A DNA stretch of 64,000 nucleotides from Maylandia zebra (taxonomy: Eukaryota > Chordata > Actinopteri > Cichliformes > Cichlidae): positions 17,743,786 through 17,807,785 of the forward strand of contig NC_135176.1 of assembly GCF_041146795.1 (NCBI RefSeq). The letters run 5' to 3'. A program made the translations under genes and the position numbers. Positions 19,500 through 33,975 of the stretch are shown here, piece after piece. Under the pieces are notes generated by a model, which saw only the letters and a program-made list of their open reading frames with translations, had not been told where the DNA came from and did no database searches. How positions within the stretch are numbered: the first letter of the stretch is position 1; the number at the start of each line of letters is the position of its first letter.

Positions 19500-22400
19500 A
19501 TTTTTAAGATGACACATTGTCGGAGTCACAACTGATCCATTATTAGATAACTACACCAAAAAAACAAAAACAAACAAGCAGAAAACAAAGCGGAAACATT
19601 CATATCCAAACATTAAAATGTATTCCAAGAAGCTATAAATTGCTAGAAGCTAAAAAATACCTTTATGTAATGTGCCCCTGAACAGGGAGTTTCCATGTAC
19701 ATAAGTATAAACACAAAAATGTGTAGTCAGTGGATTCACAGAGAATGAATGATCTTTATTGAAGCCTGTGTGTGTTTGGCCTGAGATAAATGAGTGCACA
19801 TTTTGTGTAGTCCATCAGGTGGCAGGCTTTCTCTTCAGTCATGGTGCAAGGAAATAATAATAATAAGATTTGAATAAAATTCTAAGCATATGACACTGTG
19901 ACCCTGTTAAATTTAATTTAGCAAAAAAGCCCTGAACTTTTGCCCACTCGGGAAAGGAGGTGATGCAAATCGAGGAAATGTTCAGCTAATTAAAATTCCA
20001 AAGTGTCTCAAAGTCTATGTCTTTCTTTGGCAACAGACCTTGTGGAATAATCTTGAGTTGTTGTTTTTATTAGTGTTATTTAGTCACAGCAGGAACTACA
20101 GGTATAGAGGTATTTAGGAAGCAGTCATGCTGCTGCTGAGTTTAGAAATTCCCACTTTTAGCCTTTCGGTCACAAGGATGCTTCTTTAGCCTCGAGTCAA
20201 TCATTGCTCTTAATATGTTCTGACACTAGTATTTGATGTAAGGGTCCTTCGCTTGTAGCCGACTGTGCCTTTTTACGGGCACATTACCAAACCTTCCACC
20301 TTTAAACAGAGTCCACAGTGTCTCAAAACGACCCTTTTTAGACATGTTTTCCTCACACATATAACAATATATTCATGTATTTAAAATTCATGTTTGATGA
20401 TTTGGATTTAAACAGTGTTTTCATGCCACAGCAGAGGAAGGAGCATCTTTCTTCCACTGTTATTGGTCATTTTTAAACTCAGCTGTGTATTCTTTTCCTC
20501 CAAAGTAATGTAATGTAAATTGATACGTTAAAATTTGAATCATCCGTCATCTGTTGAATCAGTGTGTGGGAGAAACAAACACAAACAGGAGGATGTTACG
20601 TCGAGGGAGAGCAGTAATTTTCTTTCTAACAGGAAAAATGCTTTTGGAACTTTGTTCTACCAAAGACCTGATAATATATCCTTGCCTATTTTATACAGTA
20701 GGCATGGGGGATAAGGTTTCCTGATGTGGTTATTTTCTTCTGTTAAAATAAAATCAATATCTGCACAGGCACCAGCTCATGGGACACAAAGTCTGTCCGT
20801 CTTCCTCTGTTTTCTTAATCTCTCATTCTCATTTCCGTTCATTCCCTAAGCAGATGCAGATTGCCCGTGACAGATAGCATAGGGCTGGTACCATTTCATT
20901 AGTGGGATGCATTGCCAGTGAAAGGCTTGGATGCATCAGATGTGCTGGGGGTTTGAGCAGGACAGTCCAGGAGACACCAAGCTGAGGACGAGTTTCATAT
21001 CTCTAGGAGGCCTTTGGTCCAGAGGTGTTACAGTGCTGAGAGGGACCAGAGCTGAGACTGTCTCCCATCCTGAGCACAGAAAAGTTCAAAAATAGAAGCA
21101 AGGATGATGAAAGTTGCCACTAACTTGAAGGATAAGGAGATGAAAAGGCATCCCCAATCTGCTGAGGATTATTCTTGCTGGACAGATATTTTCAAATTCA
21201 CTGGTTTTTGCAAGAAGAAAAAAGATTTAATTGGTCATGAATGTATCATCAGAGTCCAGTGAATCATCCCAGTGATGGCACATTTAGAGGATGGCAAACT
21301 GGAATGTAGTCAGATATATCTTCTTACAGTTGCCTTTTACCTTTTGTCATTTTCATGCTACAGCTGCTCAAAGAAGAGGAAATATTATGTAGCTAACCTA
21401 CACTGGCAGCTCAGCCTGATTAAGCTTATCCCAATCCCTATTCCCACAAGCCCATTGTATGGCGTTGTCTCTGCAGCCTATCTGCACACGCAAACACCAC
21501 ACAGAAGAGGTCTTTAACTCTAGCATTGCTTTGTTAGTTGCTGCCAACACAGGCCTCGTGTGGGGTTGAAAACTGATCAGCAGCAGTGACTGGCTCTTAA
21601 AGAAGGCAATCAGTGCTTTAATAAGCACATTTTCAAATCAGAGAACTCCAAAGAGGACAAATCATCTGTGCCAAACTGAAGAAAACTGCAGGACGGAGTC
21701 TAAGTGCTCGCAGGAGATGCCAACAACCTACATTAAATATGATGACTACAATCTTCCTCCCTTGTCTCTTAACTAAAGGTCATATTGTTTCCCACCGTCC
21801 ACCCACTCTATTTATTGTTTACTTATAAGCTGTCATGTAGATTTAAGGACTTTTTAATCAGGGATATGATGCGGAAGCTTGGTGCCAGTCTGATTCATTA
21901 AGAGGTCCATCACTGCAGTAAACCAGAGGCATGAAAGGAAAATTAGCACAGAGAGCAGGGGTGTGCTATTGTCTGTTTCTTATAATGGCAGGATAATTAT
22001 GTTGCTTAAATCAGGATGCCGTATAACACACACACACACACAGGCTGTTCAGTTTATAACCCCAGGGCTACACTTTATATCACGGCGTGCCACAATAACA
22101 AACCTTTGACAAAAACTTTGTTTACTGCTTTTTTCTTCTTTTTTTTTTCCTTTTCATTAATTAAAAAAATGAGAGGAAAACATAAAGGAGGAGAGAGCAG
22201 AACAGAAAACAAAGTCAACCACTTGATATTCACAGCAAAGACAAAACATTTCAGTAATCACGCTGAAAGACAAAGTGCCGCGTTTTGTCCTTGTATCCCC
22301 AGTACCTTCTGCGGACTGCTCGTACATCAAATGTCTCCCAGTCAGAGCTGTGGGACATATGAATTATGAATGTCTGAGTAAGAGACTAAGGGCTTCTATT

Positions 22401-25400
22401 TTTTTTTTTTTTTTTTGCAATTTAAGGGCCTCAAATCTTTTGGTGCAGTAAATTATTCATATATTCAAATGAATCTGACTTTGAGGATGTTTTTCTTTCT
22501 TCTCCTGTTTCATGAATTTAGAGTGTACCCTGCAGAAGGAGAGCGCCAAAAAATTGCAAAGTGCTATTAATGGTGAAGTTTGGAGTAGGATGGTGCCTCG
22601 GTCGGCTGTCGGACTTTTGAGCTTACGCTTGTGCTCTTGTGGTCGAGCTGCCCGCACTGCTAGGGGGTGGTTTGAGACAGCCCCAGTATCACATTGCTAT
22701 CTCTCATTGTTATTCTGGACAAGTGCTCGCCTATCAGGCTTCTGTCCTCTGTGTGTGTGTGCGTGGACATGTGGGTGTGTCACCGATACGCCTCAGTATG
22801 TTCGTTCTGCTCCACGCTCTCAGATCTCTGAAGATCACTCTGATTGGCACGCCACCGCCATGAGACGAAAAGCGGCAGTGTGCTGCATATTTATTGGTTT
22901 CAGAATCTTTCAAATGTCACTAATAATTTCGTACATCTTGGAGACAAAGGCACGCTGCCTCCCCGTGATTAAAGACGCAGCAATACTTTCTCCTGCAGTC
23001 AGGAGAGGATATGAAGCAGTTTTCCTGTGCTCATCACAGAGGGAAATTTTGTTTTTTATGAGCCTCCCTCTCAGCGGGATGCTCGGCAAATTGGTTCAAA
23101 TTACCAGAGGGATGTAAATCATATCTTGCGGCACATCTAAAATGTACGCATCTTGGAACATAATCCGTAACTAATATTGTGACACTTTCCTGCCGTTTAT
23201 CTCAGAGTTCATAGTTGTGTTCACACGGGTTTTAGCAAACAGAGATTTCCTTTGCAGCTGTACCCTGACTGCTGCATGTTTCTTCTCATTAACATGCAGT
23301 GCAGAGACTGGTGTCCTTACAAGGGCAGCTCTAGGATGGCATGGACTGAGAACAGGCTGGGAAATCAGGGAATGACATGGAATCGGCAGCTACTTCTTCG
23401 CCTTCTGGGATTAGTGACAAAAGCCAGCTGAGGCCGAAGCGCTTATCTCTATCCTTCAGTCCTCTTTCTTGCTCTTACACACACACACACATGAAACAAA
23501 AACGCACACAAGAACATTTGAGTTTGCACAGAGTGAGGGTGCATGTACTCCCATTGCCTTAATTAGCTTTGCCTAGCATATTCCCTATTTAGAAAAAAAG
23601 TTGTCCGCAGTGATTCCCTTTGATAGGTTTAGAAATAGTCTTCTATGGTGTGAGATCAGGCCAAATAATTATTAGAGTAGTTAAATGAAATGCAAAACCA
23701 GCTTCTTATTGGGTTGCCAATCAAAATATAGTCATATATATATTTGTGCAGATCCAATAAATCAAAGCCCTTTTTCTAGCATAGCTGTCAGAGTACGTAC
23801 ACCTGAATACCAGCGGTGATGTTTGCCGATGCTGGATTTGGATGTTAAATAAAGTCATCTCATCTCTGCCCTGCGTTCTTCTTTGCTGCTATTCCTCTCT
23901 GGTGCGCATGTCAGCGGGCAGATGGCAGGAGATAGAGGCATCTGTGGAGGAGGAGGTGCCTTTTTCCCTTCACGGAGCAGAGACAGGTGACATCTGCCAC
24001 ACAATTAACACCTCATGAATACCATTAAGGTGCTAACAAGCATAATTTATGCTAAGTCAGATGAGACTGGATTTTATTTGGAGTGCTTTACACCAAAAGA
24101 AGACATATCTAGTGCCAAACAAAGCAATTTAAACGTCAGTTCATCCAGATAAAATAAATCATTTTTGAAAAGTCAGGTAAAGTAGGGGGCGGGGCATTTC
24201 AAAGTGTGGTAAGAATTTTAAATAATTATAAACACATTAAATAATTATAATTAATGGGTTGAAATCTTTGATAGAGACATGTAAAGAATGAATTCAGTAG
24301 CTTTTCCTCTAGAGGCTTTGAGCCTTTCCCTTTTTAGTGAAATATTTCAGTTCCAGCAGCACCTGAGGTTACTGGACCCTTCATTTAATGACACGATCAA
24401 GCTCAATTTTAATGAAGTAAATGATCAATAGCATGCTAACATGCTAAACAGGCATGGTGCACACAATAAGAATTTTATCTAGTTAAAATTAACACACTGG
24501 CATCATTTTCTTAAAAGGTTTTAGCATGCTGAAATTAGCATATCAATCTAGTCAAATCACAGCTGTGCCTTAGTCTCAAAAACCATGTGCAGCACAGGTT
24601 GGAGGCCACAGATGGAGAGCAGGCGATGAAAAACGGCTGAGGCTTCCGGGCAAGCAGATAGGCAGAGGCTACTGTGAGGAACAAGCAGGTTTAAAAAATG
24701 ACAGGCAGCCAGGCGTAAAAGAAGCTGGTCTGTTGTTAGTAGCAGAAAGATAGTTGGGATGTTGGTAGGTGTGCAGTCGTGTGATCGTGGCTGGCAGGGC
24801 AAATCTACAAAGTTCTAATGGAATGCAGGGACCTATTAAGAGAGCGAGAGTGGCCTAGAGCAGGGACAGAGACGGAAATTGTAACAGCCACCAGTCTGCT
24901 TTAAATCTCTGCTGTCAAGCTGCAGACACATATTTCAAAGCCTGTCCCAATAAATCCAGAGTGGTTGACACCACTGGCAGAGTGTTTCTCCTGCTTATAA
25001 ATCGACATAGTTTGTCGAGAATACGATCCTCTCTGTTTCATCACTCGATGAAATACAGCAAGTGATAAGTTATGGGAAGCCTTTTTTAAAAAGGCGCCTC
25101 GTTTCATGTGTAATTTGCGGCATGTGTCCATACTCAGTTCACATAAAAAGACTTTTCAACAGAACAGATGCGCTTAGCCGCTGCTAACTGGTTTGAGGAG
25201 GTGAAGGAGAAAAAAGAGAGAAGAGAGACGGGAGTGAAAACACGAGATAAGAGCTTTAAGATGAAGGGAGGTGAGAAAGAGATGTTGAATGCTACGACTT
25301 TCCACTTGGGCTCCCCCCCCCCACATTTTTTTTTTTTTGTTGTTGTTGTTCATTCATCCACAGGTCTGGGGTCTCATTTAAACAGCTCGGTCTGCCTCTC

Positions 25401-25900
25401 CACAACAGCAGCCGGTTATTACTCACCACTGGATGCTGTCTACTGACAGTTTAGCTGAGAGCACAGAGCTGGGCCGTGTGTCCCTCACACAAACGGAAGA
25501 GCCAAAGCAAAGGCGGCTCAATTGTGTGTTTGAGCACACAATGACAGAAATGTATTAAAATGGCTAAAACTGTCATTTCATTTACTTGCGTGTCTGTCGG
25601 ACAACTTGTGGTGTGGCGTTAACAGGCTTCGCGAACAGCTTATTAACTGCTCTGTGAATGTGTCTGATCGTTGGTGTGATCGTTATTGAAGCTGATGAGC
25701 AAGCAAAGAGAAAAGTGGGAGGGTGGAGACGGAGAAGTGGAAAGGGGAGAGAGGTGAGGATGGAATTAAAATTTCCTCTCTTCTGCCCATCTTTGCTGCT
25801 TCTCAAGGAAAGGAAGTGTCAGTACATTTAAGCAGCCACAGTTTTTGTTGTAGGCCTTTTATATGTGTCACTCCATTTCTAGAAGGGACCCATATGTGAC
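19500..25900. other. Long intergenic stretch, mostly unique sequence
   Basis: No gene is supported over these 6.4 kb. There are few recognisable repeats apart from short CA runs (22025, 23477) and T or A tracts (22138, 22400, 25326). The longest frame is a 201-codon plus-strand frame (22512-23117) with no recognisable domain, signal peptide or splice context. The scarcity of mobile elements compared with 11-19 kb would fit long-range regulatory DNA for sertm1 or ccna1, but nothing here shows it. Confidence 0.45.
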
Positions 25901-25949
25901 TGCTTCGTCTCTGGCTGACGAGCCTGTGCGGCCGTGTTTCACACTGAAT

Positions 25950-26040
25950 GACAGAGAGAGAGAGAGAGAGAGAGAGCAAGAGAGAGAGAGAGAGAGAGCA
26001 AGAGAGAGAGAGAGAGAGCAAGAGAGAGAGAGGGAGAGGG
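25950..26040. repeat. (GA)n microsatellite
   Basis: About 85 bases of GA broken by three AGCAAGAG interruptions. It drives the Glu-Arg-rich and Ser-Leu-rich frames seen on the two strands, which are artefacts. Confidence 0.9.
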
Positions 26041-29000
26041 GAGGCTCACAGGGAAGCTCTGAGGGGCAACAGATCTGGTTTGCTCGGCTGAAAGACCAAA
26101 CAAGAGATGGATTTTTGCACAACGTGAGAGAGGAGCAGCTGCTTCACATAAGAAAAATAAAGGTCTGTATCTATTCCTCTTTTTTTCTCAGCAACTGCAT
26201 GCATGCTGCTGATGCTTCAGGCTACTTTGTTTTATTTTACAACATTTTTCCAAATTATTATAATGAACCAGACAGAGCAGGGAATCTGTTGATGAGATCT
26301 ATAAGGAAGGATCCTGCTAAACACAGAGAGATTATTCAGCTTGAACTCATCTCTTCATTCACAGACAACTTTATTTATGGTTTATCAACACCCGCAGAGC
26401 TGCGGTGAAGCTGCTGTCACCGGCAGCCTGTCTGTCAAAGTCAGAGAGATTTAAAAGGAAAAGTGTGCGAGATGTACGCATGCATGGCGGGAAGAATTCA
26501 TTTTAGTCACCAACTTGGAAGGTGAGCGGGATTCCGGTGTGACAGTTGGGAAAAGGAGGAAAAGCGTGACAAGCGATGAGTGGGGCAATTGTTCCCCCCC
26601 CCCAAGAGGGTGAGGAAAGCGTCCTTTCAGAGCAATCCTGACAAGAGCGGGGTTTGTTTGCATTTGAACTGATGTATGACTCACTCAGCTCATCATAATA
26701 ATCAGAGAGTAAATGAGCTGCACAGGCAGAGTAACTCAGCATCGGGTTTTATGCCACGGCGCTCAGAAATATCAGGAGTAATTAACAGATATGAGAATGA
26801 GGTGTAAAAATACACTTCACCACAGGGATGAACTAACAGACACACACACATACACACAGTGAAACATCAAAGCAAGGAGCTCATTATCCACACTGGCCAC
26901 TGACCAAAAAAATCGTCCAGTGCTTCCTATTCATGATGATCACTGTTCCTGTCTGCTCGTGGGTTAACTCATGCTACCTTATTGTCAGTTAGATTAAACC
27001 CTTCGCAGCACCTTTGAGATCTCACTCCAATTTGGCCTTTTGAAAGCAGCACTTTCATGCCCTGAATATCTGAGAGAATCAGATAGCAGCTTGAACACCG
27101 GGGCACGACCCCCAGTAAAGCTTTGAGTGCAGTCAGGTGCGCTTCGAGATTTTGCTATTGAAATGTAAAAAGCTCAGAATAGAAACTGCAGTTTGCTCTT
27201 TAGTAGTTTTGCAGTCAGTTCAACTCCTCCTTTTTCTAAATCTGGAGCCTCTTTAGTTATGTTTATATTTGTGCACATTTTTTTAATGCTTTGCTTAAGT
27301 GCACAAAAAACTGGAGATGATGTTTGTTGTCATGCTAAACAAGAAGAGCGGAGAAACGGTTTACAGCTTCTGGTGAATATTGTAACATCTGTTTCTTCAT
27401 ACTTTCATCATTCCTGCATATCTCTGACCCTTTGTGCGTTATCTGTGGTATTTGCAACTGCAGAAGCAAATTGGAATTCATGTGGTGAGGCTTAGGTCTG
27501 CTTTCAGCTGATCTGGCTTTGAATGTAAGATACGTAGCATGGCTGAAATCCAGGTTACTTTTATCTCCTGGTAATCTGCTATTTGGACTATAGAAGTATA
27601 CATACGCATGTGCAAGTGTTGCATGCATCCAATACAATGTATATCCCCAGGATTTCTGGTTTTTTTTGGCTCCTCTTGTGTGCTTTTTCGTGCATGAAAA
27701 AGTATGTGCGCATCGACACACATGCACACACTTCCACAAAAGAATATGGTCCAAATGCCATGACATTTTGAAACACATGGATGTTGTCCATTATTCATGA
27801 AGTGAAGGGCTAGTACCAGAACTAAACAAACACGAGAATCCATCTCAGTGGGAACTTTCAGTTTTAGTAAATATTTGCATAAGCCGCATGCATGGATTGT
27901 TAAAATTCCAGCAATGGCCGGGCCTATTTTCTTTCTCGGACACCACAAGGTTTAATAAAAAGTTGCAGAGAGGCTCCAAGGCTGTCTCTGTTTGGCCCTG
28001 AATGAGCATGAATGGTGCTGAATGTGAAAAAAAAAAAGACTTGCGTAAAGACTGAACATTTATTAATCAAGTAATTAATATTAGACTCATACAAGGCTTA
28101 CAAGAAAGCACAGTAAGATTTGCTTTGTTCTATGATTTTATCGACACATCGGGTATAAAACTGCAAAGACGTGCACTGTCCAGCAATATCAACAAGCATA
28201 GAAGAAAAAAAAAGACGATACGCACTAAGAAATGAAAACATGCAAAATAGGACAAGAGGGCTGATGGGGACGAATGGGCAGAGGCATAAGCTGAATGGTG
28301 ACCGTGAAGAAGATTACACAGAGATGATGAGAAAATTAGGAGGGTGTTGGGTGAAGAACAGATTGAGAAAGTGGAGCACGGGAAGCTACGCGGCACCGTG
28401 TCTCAGAAGGAGTTTGGCTGAACATACTCCAGTAGCAGAGGATGAGGTTGTTTGAGGAGAGACCTCGAGAAATTGTGCAGATCAAAGAGAAGGAGTTTGA
28501 TCAGGAAAAAGAGAGAGCCTTGGGAATCGAGGCTCACTGTCTATAGAGATAGACCAGTGGCAAAAATATAAAGTCTAAGAAAGCAACAGTGAAGATACGC
28601 AGAGAAATTTGCTGAAGTGTGCAGCAGACAGCCGTGTCTATACAGAACATATTTCAAGTTCATGACAAAGCCCAGAAACCAATGCTGCTATAGGAATAAA
28701 AAGCTGAAATACTTAATCAGACACAAGTCATATCAGAGAGCAAAAAAAAGAGAGCACTTCAGCAAGAACCCACTGATGAGCTCCAGGCTGCTAGACTCAA
28801 GAGGAAACATGAGAATAAGAGGACTAAAAGGCAGAACAGTCTCACAGTGCTGAACTCTGTGCAACCCTGTGCAACCCTGACTGGGAATAAAACTGGGAGA
28901 AAAGTATTAAAGGACAGAGATGTAAGTCATGTCAAGTAAAGTTTGCTGATGTCCAGCCTCAAGGTACGGCCCTCACTCATCCTATTTCCTCTCAGAGGAG

Positions 29001-31100
29001 CAGCTACCAGCAGTGGTGTTCATTCTCTGTTGGAGAGGCTGTCCAACAGAGGGGCCATTCTGGCTTTAAAAAAGCAGCTTCTGCTCAGAGGGAGGTGTGA
29101 GAGCAGTCCAGATCACACTTCAGTGAATCTGAGATGTGGCAAGAATAGGAAGACATTGACAGCATGGATAGAAAAAAATGTTATATTGTGTCTATTAAAA
29201 AAAGTGTCTCTCTGAGCAACAATTTAAGATCACAAAGCTTTTAATTATGTTGCTGACCTTACACCTAGAAAATAAATCCTGTTTATTTGTAATGATGTAA
29301 GGATTTTCATGAGGTATTAAGCATGCCTCTTGCCCCCAAAATGGGCTTGAATATCTGATATCCATGTTTATGAGCAATCTTAATAAAAATCATGAATTAC
29401 TGAGCAGATACATCATTTTTTGAGACGACAACTCTGTGGGAGACACATAAAAAGATGGGAATAAAGCGCACACATTAAAACAGGCAAAAGAAATTAAGTC
29501 CATCTTCAGCAGCCAGCGTTTTATCTTTAACCCTCTGTCAGAGAAAGGAGGTGTAGGCTCAAGGGCAAATAACCAACGATCTGTCCAAAGTCAGCAGAAT
29601 GAATAGTGAGCAAGGCCTGATTGCAGCAAAACATTATACATTATACAAAACCCAGATCCAGCACAACCAGAGAAAAACAAGAGATAAGACGAAGGCCACT
29701 TAAAATTTTAACTTAACACAGTGTAAATATTTTTGCTGACAGCCTTCTGGGATCTCGTACACTTGTGCACTACATCACTCTGGATGCAGTTAAGGATCAA
29801 CAAAGAAAACTTTTGCAACAGACTTGATACATAAAGTCAATGACTTGGGTTTCTACCTGACACTAAAATGTGAATTTAGTGTAACCTTCAGAAGGAAGAA
29901 AAACCATAAATTTGTTAACAGAAGCATGTGATGTGAGATTGCTGACTCACTGGAGGCAGGAATAAACAACTCATGTTCCAACACGTGAAAGCCAAGCCAC
30001 TTTTAAAATTCATATAATTTTCCTGTATAAAGATAGCTCATTTTCCCAATTAGTCCTCTGTGTTCTCTGTACTACATTTGCAGCAATTCCTAAGGAAAAT
30101 AGCTACTGGTATTTATTATATGTAGGCGGGTGTGTGCATGTGTGTGTGTGTGCATGTGTATGGCTCACCTCTCCAGAGTCAGAAGGACTGCATGGCCTGC
30201 CCTCTTAAAGTAGATTAGCTTGAAAAAAAGAACTGAGCGTGCATCGTTGCCTGGATACAAAAAGCATCATTAAGCACAATTATCAGCCACTTCAGCTCAC
30301 AATGAACAAGCTTCAGTGCAAATTTCAAAACAACATATCATTAAAATCAACAACCTATACAGAGGAGGAAAGAGTGGTATGGAAAGATGAGGCCAACAGG
30401 TAAGATGAGGAAATGTGGCTGAGAAGAAGGAGAAGAAGAGAGATTTGAAGATAGATAAGTAGGCAGGAGTTCACTGGCAAGTTTTTGGGGATGTTTCAGA
30501 TGTATACACAACTAATTACTGACATTTTTTTTACCTCAATATATTGGAAATCTAATGTGACCAAAACATTTTATGCACTAAATGAAAGATGTCAGGTTGG
30601 GAGAGAAAACAGTACAGAGAACGATGCATTGCAAAAAGACAGCAGAAGCAATGAAAGGCAATGTGAGCAGCGTGTGCAGGGAATATCAATACAAGTTTCC
30701 AAAAGAGTCTGGGGGAAAAAGAGAGGCACTATAAGCTAACAAAAGCGGCAAGACCGTTTTTCACTGGGCCAGGACAACCATTGGGAGCGTTTGATAAAGA
30801 ATACAGAGTTAGGGCAAGAGAGCACGCAATCACAGAAAGGCTGCAGCCCAACTCATTCCTCCTCATTATGCTGTGCATCTCCCTGAAGGTAGTTTGGGCT
30901 TTAAATTAAAGAGAGCTAGAGTTATTGCCAAATGTACCATCCAGAGAGAGACAGTAAGAGAATAAAATGGAGTGAATACGTAGGGAAGAAAAGATTCTGG
31001 GAATGGAGTGCCAAATTGCCAAACTTCATAAGCAAAAATCATCACAGAAAGTTTTGTACCAAATGAAATTATCTGAAACTTTGTGCAACAAAACAGATTG
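26041..31100. other. Intergenic stretch, no gene found
   Basis: Unique-looking AT-rich sequence with short CA/TG runs (26840, 30140). No frame has a recognisable domain. Weak retroelement-like phrases occur at 28950-29120 (a short frame reading LLERLSNRGAILALKKQ), but they are too short to assign. Confidence 0.4.
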
Positions 31101-31149
31101 TATATAAAAGATGGATATAGCCACTGTTTGTCACCCACTGGTTTGCACA

Positions 31150-31350
31150 TTCAGTTCAGTTTTGTTTATACAGAGCAATCTCAGATTAACAACTGCCTGA
31201 AAGCGCTTTACATTGTAAGGTACATAACTCAGATATTAGACAGAAAACCCAAACAATCCGATGATCCCATATTAATAAGCACTTGGTGACAGTGGGGAGG
31301 AAGAACTCCTTTTTAACAAAAAGAAACCTCTAGTAGAACCAGCCTCAAGG
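31150..31350 (-). repeat. Teleost retroelement 3' end, copy a
   Basis: ttcagttcagttttgtttata, gcgctttacattgtaagg, gacagtggggaggaagaactcc and aagaaacctctagtagaaccag follow one another. This is the same family as the copies at 37.0, 59.1 and 59.4 kb. Confidence 0.75.
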
Positions 31351-31784
31351 CCACGACAGGAGAGCATAGTGGAGGACAAGGACAAAACATAAACTATTCA
31401 GCAATATGTAGAATATAGTCAAGTAAAGAAGAAAGTAGAAAAGTGAGTTTCCAGAAGTGAAAATCCCCCTCATTTTCCCCACTGGGATTTTGATTTGGAG
31501 TCACTATATTGTAACCATTCAGCTATCCACTGTTACTAAGTGGAACATTGTGGCATGGTGCTATGTGTTGCTGTGGAAACCTATCAACTTTGTGTTATTA
31601 ATAAAAAAGTGTTTAATTTGCAGTGCTGTGGAAAAGAACTCTACCCACAATCCTCAGCTGAAACAGAGATCTCTTTGATTGGTGGAGGTTACTGTTATCA
31701 TGGAAATGTTTAAACTTCAGAGAGCGCAAAATCTTAGAAAGTGAGAGCGGTGGATGCAGTTAGGAGCACCATATCAATATTTAA

Positions 31785-31850
31785 CTACACACACAACACA
31801 CACACACACACACATATATATATACACACACAAAACTATTATTATTATTA
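31785..31850. repeat. (CA)n/(TA)n/(TTA)n simple repeats
   Basis: Cacaca runs, then tatata, then tattattatta in succession. Confidence 0.85.
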
Positions 31851-32035
31851 GACGTAGTAGTAGTATACAATATTTTAGATGAAAACAACTCCATTCGTTG
31901 AAGTTAGTCCCTTTGGAAGCTGGTATTTGGTGTGCATTTTGGCATGATTAGTTCATTCACTGCCAAATGTATTTAAGTTGCACAGTCTTTTCACTTTCTT
32001 TTATTTATTTATTATCCAAATCAAATCTTTTAATG

Positions 32036-32090
32036 GTCATAGGCTGGGATAGGCTCCAGCGCCCCCCCGCGAAGCGGATGGATGAAAGAA
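32036..32090. repeat. LINE/SINE tail (RTE-like)
   Basis: The phrase ggctgggataggctccagcgcc, then cgcgaagcggatggatgaaag, is the well-known tail of a fish dispersed retroelement. Only the 3' end is present. Confidence 0.65.
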
Positions 32091-33970
32091 AGCATGGAGT
32101 GCTAAGCTAATAAGCATCAGTTGTTAGCTAATGTTTTAGCAAACTTCGTTTGCTAAGACTATCCACAAATGGCTAATTAGATGTAAGCAACTTGCTAATA
32201 AGATTTGAACTTTCGGTTTACTGTGTGCTACTTAATCAACTGCATGACAGGGAATTATTTGTTAGATAACAAACAGGATCGAACAGAAGTAGAAATTTCT
32301 CAATATTTCAAGTTTTCACTGAGTAGCTTGCAGTTTGTAGTCACTTCTGGGTAAATCCAAATTTAGAGATGACTTATTTAAAATTTAGTGTGAATGTCTT
32401 GAGATACTAACCAAAACTTTTGGCCTACTGATGAAAAATGCAATTAATTAATCAAAATAGTGTCAAAAAGAAGCTTCCATAAGGTTAGCATGGACTTCAG
32501 TTGCTCAAATGTCCATTTGAAGAATTTCAGTTTTGTACGTCTGTATTATCATTTTTCAGACCCAGGGGTTTGCTGCTTGGGATTCATCAGTGTATAATAA
32601 TATATAAAAAATACTAATGACTGTAACAATGTAGCATTATGAGCGTTTAATAGATTGAAAATGCTTATAACTTGCATTCACTAGCTATTCAACTTGCATC
32701 ATTTAATCTCTGCCAATTCAGAATAACAAGCAGCTAGTTCAAGCTTAGTTAACTAATTAGCTTATAAAGGTTAAATCTACTAGCTAACTGTCCCTTTGTA
32801 GTATTATTAAATTTAAAACACAGTGTTCATTGGTCAGGTTAAATAAATGATTATTAGTCCACATCAAACTGATTTGGTGTCTGAGCAGCAAACTACAAAA
32901 TTGAGAGAACACTTTGTGACACTGAGACAAGTTTATAATGTTTTTATTAATATTGTCAGAGCAACATTCCCAATTTCCGGAATGAAACATCATAATGAAA
33001 TGAAATGGCAAAGCATTTAAAGTGAAACCTTCCAGTTTCTAACATGTTTTTACATTGTAGCTACTTCCGCAGTTTTCAGCAGCACTGATCTGATTAACAG
33101 AGGTTATTACTGCAGATCAAAAGGCAGGAGTATAATTTTCTCCAGCCTTAATATCGCACGAGTGGCCGGGCTCACATATGGGGCATGCTGAAATGTAGGC
33201 TATAAAAAATGGGGAGAAAAGGAGGCCAGGAACAGAAGATAAGAAAGAAGTTGAGCTCATATCACTGGGAGATGAAAAGTGTGCTGCTGACCTCTAGCTT
33301 TCATACCGGTCATGGTCATTTATTCCTCGCTTTGAAGTGTCTTTCCTCTGCTGTCATAGATCAAGTCAAGACACAAGGCTGGTCTAACCCAAATTCAGCA
33401 CAGCCCCCTTCCCCTCTGTGTCTCACCAGCACAAAGACTCTGACTGCTCCTCCAGCGGTCGCTCGCATTTCCTCGCCAGTTTCGTGCCATGCAGTAATTT
33501 GTGATGGAATATTATTAACAATATTAATATACAGTGGAGGAGGATTGGTTTTCATCTGTCTTTGTGAAAGCTGATTATAAGGGGTTTAATTTCATCAGAT
33601 AAGGATGGCTTCATTTATGAGCACGCACAGCTTTGGGCACCGAGCCTGACAGGCATTCAATAAGACAAGCACTCCCCCTGCTGTTCATGGCAGTGTCATC
33701 GGCATAAATAAAGTAAAACAAAAAGCTTCCTGACTTTTAATCTGAACAAAAATCCTTTTTTTAATTGATCATTTCCAACCAAGGCTGTTTGGGATTATGT
33801 GAGGGTGTGGGCATCAGGAAGCATCTCCCATTCTTCAGCAGACAAAGAGAAATCACTTTTTAAAGGCTTTTTGTAAATACTGGATTTTTAAACTAAACGT
33901 CTTTTTGCTCCTCAATAAATTTCCCTCCTCTTCCTTTTGTCTCTCTTGTTATTCCATGACAAAACAACAG
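32091..33970. other. Upstream region of sertm1
   Basis: AT-rich DNA without a gene. The segment at 33060-33560 is more complex in base composition and might be a conserved noncoding element or a noncoding exon of sertm1. A pyrimidine tract (33919-33955) followed by AACAACAG at 33963-33970 is a plausible splice acceptor just before the sertm1 start codon. Confidence 0.35.
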
Positions 33971-33975
33971 TCAGG

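Noticed and set aside
25863..26408. 181-codon Glu/Arg-rich frame and its Ser/Leu-rich opposite
   Set aside because: Both are produced by the (GA)n microsatellite at 25950-26040.
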